Assembly (NCBI RefSeq): GCF_900176425.1
Contig: NZ_FWXS01000011.1
Location: 55,523 to 119,522 of the forward strand
Direction: 5' to 3'
DNA: 64,000 bases
Source: Moheibacter sediminis
Lineage (GTDB): Bacteria; Bacteroidota; Bacteroidia; Flavobacteriales; Weeksellaceae
The notes beneath the pieces are model-generated. The model ran no database searches. It was not told the origin of the DNA and saw nothing but the letters and a program-made list of their open reading frames with translations. Positions 1-8,178 of the stretch are shown here, one piece after another (position 1 is the stretch's first letter; each line of letters begins with the position of its first letter). A program made the translations under genes and the position numbers.

Positions 1-493
1 CGCTGAAAGTTCGTAAACGCACTTCAAAAAAATAGATATCACCGGAATATAATTGTATTCTGACCTGTCCGTCAACAAATGAATTATCGGACACATTAAA
101 TCCGTAAGAGGTTATGTTTCCATTGTACAAAATCACATCTTCGTAATAAACTGCGTAGTCTAAAGTTTTGGGAGGTAAAATCATATCATAAATCCCGTCC
201 AATGGTGCGCCAAATGGACGGAAAACCTCCAAGTATAAATATGCATCTGAATGTGCATTGCCATAACCAATGAATTCTTCCGACAAAATCAAAGCCCAAA
301 CTTCACCATTCTGAATATTTGTTCTTTTGTAAAAATCCGCATATGTCAAAGGAATCGTAATACCATCAAAAGAAACCCGGCCTTCGTTATGGTAATTTCC
401 ACCACCATTTGAAAAATCATCGTCTGAACTGATACATGAAACTGTAAAAACAGCTAAAAGCAAAATGGGTAGAATTCTGAATATTTTTTTCAT
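1..493 (-). CDS. Lipoprotein, C-terminus beyond window edge
   Basis: This minus-strand gene starts at ATG 493 and runs off the left edge of the window, so only about 164 residues are visible. It begins with a positively charged, hydrophobic signal ending in the lipobox FTVSC, followed by an acidic, glycine-rich linker (SSDDDFSNGGG). That pattern predicts a lipoprotein, and acidic residues after the cysteine are typical of surface-exposed lipoproteins in Bacteroidota. The rest is rich in Tyr, Phe and alternating beta-strand-like segments, with no family I recognise. A terminator hairpin separates it from the gene upstream, so it probably has its own promoter. The function is unknown. Confidence 0.7.
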   Translation of the reverse strand, partial: MKKIFRILPILLLAVFTVSCISSDDDFSNGGGNYHNEGRVSFDGITIPLTYADFYKRTNIQNGEVWALILSEEFIGYGNAHSDAYLYLEVFRPFGAPLDGIYDMILPPKTLDYAVYYEDVILYNGNITSYGFNVSDNSFVDGQVRIQLYSGDIYFFEVRLRTFS

Positions 494-518
494 AGTCAAA
501 AATTTCTGTAAAAAGAAA

Positions 519-545
519 AACCTTTCAATTGATGAAAGGTTTTTG
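519..545 (-). terminator. Intrinsic terminator after the coiled-coil protein gene
   Basis: The arms AAACCTTTC and GAAAGGTTT form a hairpin. On the minus strand it is followed by a T-rich tract, so it should end transcripts of the Nif3/coiled-coil pair before the next lipoprotein gene. Confidence 0.75.
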
Positions 546-564
546 CTTATGATTTTATAATTTT

Positions 565-1350
565 TTAACCTTTTAACAAGGCTTCAATTTTCTCTTTTTC
601 TTCTTGAGCCAATTCTCCGTCAACCAAGATACGACCACTGTGCTCATCACTGATGATTTTTTTGCGCTGGGCTATATCCATTTGTCTTTGCGGCGGAATA
701 GTGAAGAATGAACCCACAGAAGCATCTCTGTGAACGGGAACTACAGCCAATCCGTTTTTCACATTAGAGCGGATTCTTTTGTAAGCATTCAAAAGTCTTT
801 CGTCCAATGCTAATGAAAATTCTTCTGATTTTTTCAATAAAAATTCTTCTTCCTTTTCAGTTTCTTTTACAATCGCATCCAACTCAGATTTTTTATGACC
901 CAAATGGTTTTTCATACCATCCAATTTAGAAGTAGCTTCTTCTTTCACCTGATTTTTGTGATCGATTTTTGCACCGAATTCTTTGATTCTTTTTTCAGAC
1001 AATTGGATTTCTAACTCCTGATATTCAACTTCTTTTGATAAAGAATCAAATTCACGGTTATTGCGAACATTGTCTTGTTGCTTCGTGTATTTTTTCATCA
1101 AAGCCTCAGAATTTTTGATGGCTTCTTTTTTCAATTTGATTTCAGCATCCAATTCAGCGATTTCTTCGTCGATTTTGCTGATTCTGGTTTCCATCTGTAC
1201 CACATCATCACTCAAATCTTCAACTTCCAAAGGAAGTTCACCACGTGTGTTTCTGATCTCGTCCAGACGTGAATCAATCAATTGTAAATCGTATAGTGCG
1301 CGAAGTTTTTCTTCTACACTTGCTTCTTTTTGTTGAACTATTTTTGCCAT
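565..1350 (-). CDS. Coiled-coil protein of the C4 zinc-ribbon (zf-RING_7/CT398-like) family, without cysteines
   Basis: The protein has 261 residues and is dominated by long charged heptad-like helices (about residues 10-190), which predict an elongated coiled coil. Its C-terminal part (IPPQRQMDIAQRKKI, then DEHSGRIL) corresponds to the zinc ribbon region of this family, where CxxC pairs normally sit. Here the sequence reads DEHSGR rather than CEHCGR, and the whole protein contains no cysteine, so it cannot form the C4 zinc site. The gene starts 3 bp after the Nif3-like gene ends, and the same pairing is common in Flavobacteriia. The molecular function is not known to me. Confidence 0.75.
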   Translation of the reverse strand: MAKIVQQKEASVEEKLRALYDLQLIDSRLDEIRNTRGELPLEVEDLSDDVVQMETRISKIDEEIAELDAEIKLKKEAIKNSEALMKKYTKQQDNVRNNREFDSLSKEVEYQELEIQLSEKRIKEFGAKIDHKNQVKEEATSKLDGMKNHLGHKKSELDAIVKETEKEEEFLLKKSEEFSLALDERLLNAYKRIRSNVKNGLAVVPVHRDASVGSFFTIPPQRQMDIAQRKKIISDEHSGRILVDGELAQEEKEKIEALLKG

Positions 1351-1353
1351 ATT

Positions 1354-2448
1354 TTAATTGTAAACAACAGGATTGGTATTAATCTCTGAATTTAGGACTG
1401 CAAAATTAGGAAATTTTTCTGATAGATAAGCAGTTAATAAATTTTTAGTGAATTGTTCCGATTCATAATGTCCGATATCTGTAAGCAGAATTTGATTTTC
1501 GGCTTCGAAAAAATTATGGTATTTCAAATCAGCCGTTACAAAAACATCTGCTCCTGCCCTTTTTGCATCAGCAATCGCAAAACTTCCCGACCCGCCTAAT
1601 ACTGCGATTCTCTTTACTTTTTTATTTAATAATTTTGAATGACGGATGCATTCGGTATTCATTTTATCTTTTAAATATTTGAAAAATTCTTCTTCTGAAA
1701 TTTCATTTTCCAATTCGCCGACTATTCCGATTCCGATGGTTTGATTTAAATTTTCCAATGAAAAAATTTCATAAGCAACTTCTTCATAAGGGTGATTTTC
1801 TTTTAACGAATTCAAAATCTGACTTTGCAAATGTTTGTTGAAAATTACACTGATTCTGATTTCAGATTCGAAATGCTTTTTACCTATTTCTCCTACAAAA
1901 GGATTTGCATTTTCGCCTGCTCGGAAAGTTCCCGTTCCTTCCAAATTGAAACTACAATTGTCATAATCACCTATCGAACCCGCTCCAGCAGAGAAAAGTG
2001 CATTTCTAATTTTTTCTGCATTTTCGGTTGGAACATACGTCACCAAATGACGCAAAGTATCTTTTTGAGGAATGAGAATTTTTGTGTTTTTTAAATTTAA
2101 TTGTTTTGCAATTTGATAATTCACACCCAATTCTGAATTATCCAAAGCGGTATGTGTCGCATAAATGTTGATGTCATTTTTGATGGCAAGCTGTACCACA
2201 CGCTCTACATAATTTTTCCCGGTAATTTTTTTCATTCCCGAAAAAATGATCGGATGGAAGCTCACAATCAGATTAGCACCTTTTTCGATGGCTTCCTGCA
2301 CCACTTCTTCCGTTGTGTCAAGCGTTACCAACACTTTTGAAATTTCGGCATTTGTATCACCCACTAACAGTCCTACATTATCAAAATCTTCTGCGTATAC
2401 AAGCGGTGCGAGTTTTTCGAGTTCGTTTGTGATATCTGAAAGTTTCAT
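1354..2448 (-). CDS. Nif3-like dinuclear metal centre hexameric protein
   Basis: The 364-residue protein matches the Nif3/YbgI family (often labelled GTP cyclohydrolase I type 2). It carries the metal-ligand motifs SFHPIIF near residue 65, HTALDN near residue 100 and GHYESE near the C-terminus. It is longer than the roughly 250-residue YbgI type because the middle (about residues 125-235) has an inserted CutA/PII-like domain, as in many Gram-positive and Bacteroidota homologues. The family is a toroidal hexamer with two metals per subunit. Its physiological substrate is not settled. It is cotranscribed with the coiled-coil protein 3 bp downstream. Confidence 0.88.
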   Translation of the reverse strand: MKLSDITNELEKLAPLVYAEDFDNVGLLVGDTNAEISKVLVTLDTTEEVVQEAIEKGANLIVSFHPIIFSGMKKITGKNYVERVVQLAIKNDINIYATHTALDNSELGVNYQIAKQLNLKNTKILIPQKDTLRHLVTYVPTENAEKIRNALFSAGAGSIGDYDNCSFNLEGTGTFRAGENANPFVGEIGKKHFESEIRISVIFNKHLQSQILNSLKENHPYEEVAYEIFSLENLNQTIGIGIVGELENEISEEEFFKYLKDKMNTECIRHSKLLNKKVKRIAVLGGSGSFAIADAKRAGADVFVTADLKYHNFFEAENQILLTDIGHYESEQFTKNLLTAYLSEKFPNFAVLNSEINTNPVVYN

Positions 2449-2486
2449 TTATTATATTTGTTAGATATGCAATTTATATAATTTTA

Positions 2487-3038
2487 ATGGACAAACTTAA
2501 ACTACTTTCTTCAATTATCTTTTGTATATTTCTGAATAGTTGTACAATCCAAGGTTTAACCAATGATTATGGAAAATTAACCAATGGACAAAAGTCTTTG
2601 ATTTTACCTCTTAAAAGCTTTGAAAATTTAGAAAATGGAAAAATCTATTCTTTAAATTCAACGCAATTAAAAGAAGAATTACAGAAACACCCAAAATCAA
2701 TCGTTTATGTTTTTACAAATGGATGTAAAACAAAACATTGCTTACCTACGAACATTTATAAAAGCTATGCCGAAGCAAACAATTATAAATTATTTTTGGT
2801 AATGAATGGTTATGCAAATCTGGATGAAACATTAGATCAAATGGCTGAATTACCATATTATTCTATTGACAATGAATTTTACGGAGTTTCCAATCGAAAT
2901 AAATACACTACTTACTTTGAAAATGAATTGATGAATTTACCTAAGGATTATAAACACAAAGAATATCTTGGAAACTTATTTTTCTTTGAAAAAGGAGAAT
3001 TCAAGAATGTTTATATAGAATTACCTAAAGTTAATTGA
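2487..3038 (+). CDS. Hypothetical lipoprotein, possibly thioredoxin-like
   Basis: The 183-residue protein starts with a short lipoprotein signal ending in FLNSC (cysteine near residue 19). A central segment, SIVYVFTNGCKTKHCLP, followed by a helix and the strand KLFLVMNGY, resembles the beta-alpha-beta start of a thioredoxin-like fold. The two cysteines are spaced CxxxxC, not the classical CxxC. The gene stands alone, divergent from the Nif3-like gene and convergent with the immunophilin gene. The thioredoxin assignment is inference from local pattern only; the lipoprotein call is firmer. Confidence 0.6.
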   Translation: MDKLKLLSSIIFCIFLNSCTIQGLTNDYGKLTNGQKSLILPLKSFENLENGKIYSLNSTQLKEELQKHPKSIVYVFTNGCKTKHCLPTNIYKSYAEANNYKLFLVMNGYANLDETLDQMAELPYYSIDNEFYGVSNRNKYTTYFENELMNLPKDYKHKEYLGNLFFFEKGEFKNVYIELPKVN

Positions 3039-3042
3039 AATA

Positions 3043-3079
3043 AAAAAACCTGTCAGGATTTTGAATCAAGACAGGTTTG
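3043..3079. terminator. Bidirectional terminator between convergent genes
   Basis: The arms AAACCTGTC and GACAGGTTT are separated by a 15-nt loop. The A-run on the left gives a T-tract for minus-strand transcripts arriving from the immunophilin operon. The hairpin also lies just downstream of the plus-strand lipoprotein gene. Confidence 0.7.
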
Positions 3080-3098
3080 TAAATTATAATTCAAATAA

Positions 3099-4175
3099 TT
3101 AATCCAAAATTTCCATATCGAAATACAAAGTTGCGTTAGGTGGAATTACCCCTCCTGCTCCTTGTGGTCCGTAACCCAAATCCGGAGGAATGATTAAAAA
3201 TACTTTTGTTCCTTTTTTAAATAAAGTCAAAGCTTCCATCCATCCCTGAATCAAACCTGTGATTCCTACTTGCGCTTCCAATGGTTGGTCTCTGTCAAAT
3301 GAAGAATCCAATTTTTTACCGTCTGCTAAACGCAAAGTATAATGAACCTGCAGGTTGTCGCCATGTACCGGCATCGCTCCTGTTCCTTCTTTTTCAATTA
3401 CATATTTCAAGCCCGATTCAGTTGACTGTGCTTTTGCAGTCAAATCTTTCTGACGTTGAATTTCTGTGCTCAATTCGGCTTTTTCCTTTTTTTCTATTTC
3501 TTCAATTTTAGCCTTGTGGTTGGCCTGAGCCTGATCAAAAGCTTTTCCCCCATCGTAATTTTTGTATTTATCACCTTTTTTGATGATGTAAACGTGGTTG
3601 ATAACGATATCTTCTTTCGGACGGTCTTGTGGTCCTTTTTCTACATTTGCTATGGTGTCAATCACTTCAATTCCATCTACAACTTGTCCGAAAATCGTAT
3701 GGCGACCGTCTAACCAAGGTGTCGGAACTTCCGTGATGAAAAACTGGCTTCCGTTTGTCGCAGGACCTGAATTGGCCATAGACAGAATTCCTTTTTTATC
3801 GTGCTTTTTATCTGAAAAAAATTCATCTTCGAAATCATAACCCGGTCCACCCGTACCTTTTCCGTCCGGATCACCGCCCTGAATCATAAAATCTTTGATC
3901 ACACGGTGAAAAACAATCCCATCGTAGAATGGAGTTCCCAATGGTTTCGCTTCATTTTTTTTGGTTCCCTCAGCCAAACCTACAAAGTTTGCAACGGTAA
4001 GCGGCGCATCTTCCTCATAGAGTTCTATGGTCATATTCCCTTTGCTGGTTTCCATTTGGGCGTATAAGCCGTCTTTTAAATTTTTGTATTCTTCTTTACT
4101 CATTGATTGTGGTATTTTGACAGAACAGCTTGCCAAAACGGCTGAGACTGTCAGGATTGATATAATTTTCTTCAT
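3099..4175 (-). CDS. Lipoprotein peptidyl-prolyl isomerase, cyclophilin-FKBP fusion
   Basis: The 358-residue protein has a lipoprotein signal (VLASC, cysteine near residue 17). It is followed by a cyclophilin domain (about 38-200; motifs FHRVIKDFMIQGGDP, NSGPATNGSQFFIT and WLDGRHTIFGQV). A lysine/glutamate-rich linker (about 205-250) leads to an FKBP domain (about 255-358; VHYTLRLADGK, LIQGWMEAL, IPPDLGYG). Both catalytic families of prolyl isomerase are therefore in one chain. The key cyclophilin Arg and Gln residues are present. It is the last gene of the nrnA-gldI operon and probably folds periplasmic or outer-membrane clients. Such dual immunophilins are known in Flavobacteriia. Confidence 0.9.
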   Translation of the reverse strand: MKKIISILTVSAVLASCSVKIPQSMSKEEYKNLKDGLYAQMETSKGNMTIELYEEDAPLTVANFVGLAEGTKKNEAKPLGTPFYDGIVFHRVIKDFMIQGGDPDGKGTGGPGYDFEDEFFSDKKHDKKGILSMANSGPATNGSQFFITEVPTPWLDGRHTIFGQVVDGIEVIDTIANVEKGPQDRPKEDIVINHVYIIKKGDKYKNYDGGKAFDQAQANHKAKIEEIEKKEKAELSTEIQRQKDLTAKAQSTESGLKYVIEKEGTGAMPVHGDNLQVHYTLRLADGKKLDSSFDRDQPLEAQVGITGLIQGWMEALTLFKKGTKVFLIIPPDLGYGPQGAGGVIPPNATLYFDMEILD

Positions 4176-4187
4176 TTCTATTTAGTA

Positions 4188-4730
4188 TTAATTCTTAGGA
4201 TTTTGTTTTGCTGATTTCTTTATATCTAAAACTTTGACTTTAAAAATCAAAGGTGCATTTCCGCCGACTCTGTCTCGGTCGCCATAACCTCCAAAAGCCA
4301 AAAATGAGGGATACAATGCGGTGGCTGAATCACCTTTTTCGATCAATTGCAAAGTCACGTGCAATCCACGCGGCAAATCTTCTTTGCCCAAAATGGCATC
4401 ATTTATTCCCAATTCTTTTTTGGAATAAACCACATTGTTGTCGAAATCCAACACTTCATATTCATACTTCACATAATCACCTCCTTTCGCCATCGTTTCG
4501 GTGTATTGAGCAGAATTTGAAATCCAAAATCCGAAATTGGTTTTGGAATAGTTAACTCCGGTACTGTCAATGTAATTTTTAATGAGTTGGTTATCTTCTT
4601 CGAGAATTTCTTTATTTCGGTCTTGTGAAAATTTCATGAATTCGTCTTTGTCATAATCGACAGGATATTGCACCACTTTGCTTTTGCAGGCGGTAAATAA
4701 GAAAATTGAGACAATTAATAAACGAATCAT
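4188..4730 (-). CDS. gldI: Gliding motility-associated FKBP-type prolyl isomerase lipoprotein GldI
   Basis: The 180-residue lipoprotein has the lipobox FLFTAC (cysteine near residue 15). Its C-terminal FKBP-like domain carries the family signature LPRGLHVTLQLIEKGDSATA and PSFLAFGGYGDRDRVGGNAP. Length, the divergent FKBP domain and the position next to a DHH phosphoesterase gene match GldI of Flavobacterium, a lipoprotein needed for gliding and T9SS function. Its start codon overlaps the nrnA stop (ATGA), indicating translational coupling. The presence of gldI does not prove gliding, because non-gliding relatives with T9SS also keep it. Confidence 0.85.
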   Translation of the reverse strand: MIRLLIVSIFLFTACKSKVVQYPVDYDKDEFMKFSQDRNKEILEEDNQLIKNYIDSTGVNYSKTNFGFWISNSAQYTETMAKGGDYVKYEYEVLDFDNNVVYSKKELGINDAILGKEDLPRGLHVTLQLIEKGDSATALYPSFLAFGGYGDRDRVGGNAPLIFKVKVLDIKKSAKQNPKN

Positions 4731-5749
4731 ATTTCTACTTGTTCTAGTTCTTCTTTGTAAAGATGCAATAATTCCTGAAATTTCTGAAGGGTTTCTTCCA
4801 TGCTCAAATCAGACTTTCCACCTGCGGCATTAACGTGTCCGCCGCCGCTAAAATGTTCTCTGGCAAATGAATTTACGTCGAAATTCCCTTTAGATCTAAA
4901 CGAAATTTTGATGAAATCATTTTGCTGATCTTCAATAAAAATGACTGAAAACACAAAATTATTTAAACCTAAACCAAAATTAACGAAACCTTCTGTATCG
5001 CCTTTTTGGGAATTATATTCTAATTGTTGTTTTCGGGTAAGCAACATATAAGCTGTTCTGAATTCTGGAAATGTTTCCATCGAATTCAAAGCCAATCCCA
5101 ATAATTTCATACGGGTTGGAGATTGTGTATCGAAAACATTGTTGTAAATCTTGTCGATTTCGATGCCTCTATCGTGTAATTCTGCAACAACTCGGTGTGT
5201 GGAAGCAGCAGTATTTCTGAATCTGAAGTTGCCGGTATCGGTCATAATTCCAGTGTAGATGCATTCGGATATTGTTTTGTCAATTAAATCCAAATGACCC
5301 ATTTTTTCGATAAAATTGTACACCATCTGACAAGTTGCCGGCATCATGGTATCGGAATACATAAAATCAAACTGGTCGGGTTCCTGGTGGTGGTCGATGA
5401 GGATTTTAGGGACGCGTGAACGCTGTACCCAATCACCTACTTCGTCAATTCTTCCGAACGAATTGAAATCGAGAATGAAAATGAGGTCTGCATTTTCTAC
5501 AAGGACTCTTGCTTTGGAGGGTTTGTATTCGGCGATGTTGATTTTCTTAGCGCCGTCCATCCATTTTAGAAATTTAGGAAAATCGTTGGGAGCGATGATT
5601 TCGCACTCATGTCCGAGTTTTGTAAGATAATGGGACATGGCAAGTGTGGAACCGATAGCATCACCATCCGGATTTCGGTGCGGAAGTATAACAATTTTTT
5701 TGGGCTGCGCCAATAGTTCTTTGAGTTCTTCGAAACGATTCATTTCCAT
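4727..5749 (-). CDS. nrnA: DHH-family bifunctional oligoribonuclease/PAP phosphatase
   Basis: The protein has about 340 residues when started at ATG 5749 (MEMNRFEELKELL). The longer frame adds an N-terminal stretch without family similarity. Motifs follow the DHH/DHHA1 phosphoesterase order: HRNPDGDAIGS, LDFNSFGRIDE, the DHH motif DHHQEPD, and the C-terminal DHHA1 glycine motif SGGGHVNAAGG. The family degrades short RNA oligonucleotides and 3'-phosphoadenosine 5'-phosphate in the cytoplasm. It heads the nrnA-gldI-immunophilin operon, an arrangement shared with other Flavobacteriia, and overlaps gldI by 4 bp. Confidence 0.88.
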   Translation of the reverse strand: MEMNRFEELKELLAQPKKIVILPHRNPDGDAIGSTLAMSHYLTKLGHECEIIAPNDFPKFLKWMDGAKKINIAEYKPSKARVLVENADLIFILDFNSFGRIDEVGDWVQRSRVPKILIDHHQEPDQFDFMYSDTMMPATCQMVYNFIEKMGHLDLIDKTISECIYTGIMTDTGNFRFRNTAASTHRVVAELHDRGIEIDKIYNNVFDTQSPTRMKLLGLALNSMETFPEFRTAYMLLTRKQQLEYNSQKGDTEGFVNFGLGLNNFVFSVIFIEDQQNDFIKISFRSKGNFDVNSFAREHFSGGGHVNAAGGKSDLSMEETLQKFQELLHLYKEELEQVEI

Positions 5750-5968
5750 AGTCTGCGAAGATATAGGTTTCGAGAGAATTGTACAAGTGAGAGAACACGA
5801 AGGGGGATTTTGGTACATAAAACTTCAAAATTTTCCAATTTTATTTTATTACATATTTCTATGCATGATTCCCTCTTAAAAATATGCATATGTTATCCTT
5901 TTTTAGTTCATCGCCTTTAAATTTTGACAAATCAACTTATAAAGAATTTAGTGTTCGAATTAATCAGT

Positions 5969-5976
5969 TATTTTTG
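5969..5976 (+). promoter_or_regulatory. -7 element of menA
   Basis: TATTTTTG matches the Bacteroidota -7 consensus TAnnTTTG. It ends 4 nt before the menA ATG at 5981, so transcription should start within a base or two of the start codon. Confidence 0.5.
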
Positions 5977-5980
5977 TGAT

Positions 5981-6877
5981 ATGAAAAAATGGATTGCAGC
6001 GGCGCGGTTACGCACTTTGCCTTTGTCGATAAGCGGAATTATTTTAGGCTCTTTACTTGCTTTGTCTGAGGGATATGGAAATTGGTTAATTTTCGGATTG
6101 GCATTTCTGACAACATTATTTTTACAGATTTTGTCCAATTATGCAAATGATTACGGCGACGGTATAAAGGGAACAGACGCAGAAAGAATCGGCGAAAAGC
6201 GTGCAGTAGCATCAGGAGAAATTTCTGCGAAACAAATGAAAAACGCAGTGATTTTGTTCAGCATATTGTCTGCTGTGACAGCAAGTCTTCTGGTTTGGAT
6301 TTCATTTGGAGCAGAAAATCTGAAATGGATTTTGTTGTTTTTATTTCTGACAGTAGCCTGTGTTTGGGCGGCAATCAAATATACAGTCGGGAAAAACGCG
6401 TATGGTTACGCCGGTATGGGCGACGTCTTTGTTTTCCTTTTTTTTGGAATTGTTTCTGTTTGGGGAAGTTATACATTGTACCAACATGAACATTTCAACG
6501 GATTGATATTCCTACCGGCTGCAGCGATTGGATTGATGAGTACAGCAGTTTTGAACTTGAACAATATGCGTGACATTGAAACCGATAAAAAAGCCGGAAA
6601 AATCACTTTACCCATTCGAATGGGTTTTGAAAATGCTAAGAAGTACCAAGCATTTCTAATCATTTTTCCATTCATATTGACGATGGCTTACCGTGCTTTG
6701 TCTGACAAAATGGAAATTTATCATTTTAGTTATATGTTGTTATTAATCCCTGCAATAATGATTTTGAAAATGATGTTTGCAACCACGGAACCGCGAAATC
6801 TTGACAAAGAATTAAAGAAAGTTGCTTTGCTGACGTTGGCTTTTTCTTTAATTTTAGGAGTTAGTTTTAATTTTTAA
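5981..6877 (+). CDS. menA: 1,4-dihydroxy-2-naphthoate polyprenyltransferase
   Basis: The protein is a 298-residue UbiA-superfamily membrane enzyme with about eight or nine hydrophobic segments. The first Asp-rich motif lies in NYANDYGDGIKGTDAER and the second in NNMRDIETDKKAGKITLP, which are the prenyl diphosphate/Mg binding sites. The N-terminus KKWIAAARLRTLPLS is typical of MenA. I start it at ATG 5981; a longer frame from 5924 has no similarity and would place the -7 promoter element inside the gene. MenA prenylates DHNA to demethylmenaquinone in the inner membrane. It lies 11 bp before an MBL hydrolase and in the same region as menC and menE. Confidence 0.92.
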   Translation: MKKWIAAARLRTLPLSISGIILGSLLALSEGYGNWLIFGLAFLTTLFLQILSNYANDYGDGIKGTDAERIGEKRAVASGEISAKQMKNAVILFSILSAVTASLLVWISFGAENLKWILLFLFLTVACVWAAIKYTVGKNAYGYAGMGDVFVFLFFGIVSVWGSYTLYQHEHFNGLIFLPAAAIGLMSTAVLNLNNMRDIETDKKAGKITLPIRMGFENAKKYQAFLIIFPFILTMAYRALSDKMEIYHFSYMLLLIPAIMILKMMFATTEPRNLDKELKKVALLTLAFSLILGVSFNF

Positions 6878-6888
6878 AATAGGAAAAA

Positions 6889-7569
6889 ATGAAAATCACA
6901 TATTTAGGACACGCAAGTTTAGACATAGAAATCAACGGAAAGCACATAATTATTGATCCATTTATTACAGCAAATGATTTGGCTAAAGACATCAAAATTG
7001 ATGAATTAAAAGCAGATTTCATTCTTTTGACACATGCGCACCAAGACCATATTTTGGATGTAGACGCGATTGCAAAGCGTACCAATGCAACGATTATTTG
7101 CAACGCGGAAATGTCTTATCACTACAATTCCAAAGGATTTCAAGCTGTGGGAATGAACACTGGCGGAAAATATGAATCTGATGGAATTAAATTTAAATCT
7201 ACAATTGCATTTCACTCCAGTTCTTTTCCTGACGGAAGTTATGGCGGAAATCCTAATGGTTATATTTTGGAAGCGAACGGAAAAAGAATTTACATCGCGG
7301 GTGATACTTCACTGACACAGGAAATGAAATTGATTCCTGAAACTATTGGAAAATTGAATTTGGTAATTTTACCGATTGGCGACCATTTCACAATGGGAAT
7401 TGAAGATGCGGTTTTTGCTTCTGATTTTGTGCAGTGTGACAAAGTTTTGGGTTATCATTTCGACACATTTCCTCCGATAAAAATTAACCATAATGAAGCT
7501 AAAGATCATTTCTCTCAAAATGGAAAAGAATTGATTTTGTTGGAAATCGGGAAAAGTCTGGATGTTTAA
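6889..7569 (+). CDS. UPF0173-type metallo-beta-lactamase-fold metal-dependent hydrolase
   Basis: The 226-residue protein is a compact MBL-fold enzyme. The metal motif HAHQDH near residue 48 matches HxHxDH, and GDTSLT near residue 145 supplies the bridging Asp. The C-terminal GYHFDTFPPI provides the last His. Together with MKITYLGHASLDIEI these features identify the UPF0173/YtkL-like group. The physiological substrate of this family is unknown to me. It follows menA by 11 bp and is probably cotranscribed; the linkage to men genes recurs in Flavobacteriia, but a role in menaquinone synthesis is only an inference. Confidence 0.85.
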   Translation: MKITYLGHASLDIEINGKHIIIDPFITANDLAKDIKIDELKADFILLTHAHQDHILDVDAIAKRTNATIICNAEMSYHYNSKGFQAVGMNTGGKYESDGIKFKSTIAFHSSSFPDGSYGGNPNGYILEANGKRIYIAGDTSLTQEMKLIPETIGKLNLVILPIGDHFTMGIEDAVFASDFVQCDKVLGYHFDTFPPIKINHNEAKDHFSQNGKELILLEIGKSLDV

Positions 7570-7589
7570 ATTTATAAAAAATATATAGA

Positions 7590-7629
7590 AGTATTTAAGG
7601 TCTAATTTGAAATTGGCTTTCAATACTTT
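7590..7629. terminator. Weak convergent hairpin
   Basis: The short arms AGTATT and AATACT flank an interrupted stem, followed on the plus strand by a run of seven T. It lies between the MBL hydrolase and globin genes, which converge. The stem is imperfect, so this is tentative. Confidence 0.35.
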
Positions 7630-7631
7630 TT

Positions 7632-8021
7632 TTATTGTATTAATTTTCCGGGATTTTCGCGGTGGAAATTAATTTTCATCATAAACATTTCTGCCATTTT
7701 CACAGAACGCATTCTGAGTTCTTCTGCTTTTTCACCTTCAAAATAAGTATCAATAGTTTCATGGAATAATTCGAGCCAGCGGTCGAAATGGTGTTTTTCT
7801 ACCGGCAATTGCAGGTGCTTTGGAAAAGGCGCGCCTTTGTAGGTGTATTCATGCAAAAGAATGGTCTGCCAAAAGCTGTACATTTTTTCCAAGTGTTCAT
7901 TCCAGTTATCTTTAATTACATCATCGAAAATATATCCTATCAATTTGTCTCCTCTTACTTTTCCGTAAAAATCATCTACGAGAAGTTTTATGTTTTCTAA
8001 TGTTGCTATCTCTGTCTTCAT
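7632..8021 (-). CDS. Group III truncated hemoglobin
   Basis: The 129-residue single-domain protein matches group III (TrHbP/Ctb-like) truncated globins. It has the E-helix-region segment GAPFPKHLQLPV and the F-helix motif HHFDRWLELF; His78 (or the adjacent His77) is the expected proximal haem ligand. The N-terminal segment FYGKVRGDKLIGYIFDDV is the typical start of helices A and B. These cytosolic globins bind O2 or NO and are linked to microaerobic or nitrosative stress in other bacteria. It is a single gene between converging and diverging neighbours, with its own leader, and no dedicated NO-detoxification gene is adjacent. Confidence 0.9.
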   Translation of the reverse strand: MKTEIATLENIKLLVDDFYGKVRGDKLIGYIFDDVIKDNWNEHLEKMYSFWQTILLHEYTYKGAPFPKHLQLPVEKHHFDRWLELFHETIDTYFEGEKAEELRMRSVKMAEMFMMKINFHRENPGKLIQ

Positions 8022-8112
8022 TTTTAAAAAATTTGTTTACTTACAATTATAGGTCGAATTTGATTTATTTAAGAACATTTTGATAGGCTAAATTTCTGCA
8101 AATTAATTCAAT

Positions 8113-8142
8113 AAAAAAATGACCCGAATCATCTTCGGGCCA
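8113..8142 (-). terminator. Terminator after the 1474-residue T9SS gene
   Basis: The arms TGGCCCGAA and TTCGGGTCA (minus-strand reading) form a GC-rich stem with a 5-nt loop, followed by seven T on the minus strand. This is a strong intrinsic terminator just downstream of the large secreted-protein gene. Confidence 0.85.
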
Positions 8143-8178
8143 TTCTCTATTATAAAAAGTTATTTATTTAAACTTAAA

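Noticed and set aside
4253..4555. 100-codon plus-strand frame within gldI
   Set aside because: Antisense to the conserved FKBP domain of GldI and without any supporting signal.
5750..5818. Longer N-terminus for the NrnA protein (start at 5818)
   Set aside because: The extra 23 residues do not match the family, whose proteins start at the MNRFEELKELL region; the start at 5749 is preferred.
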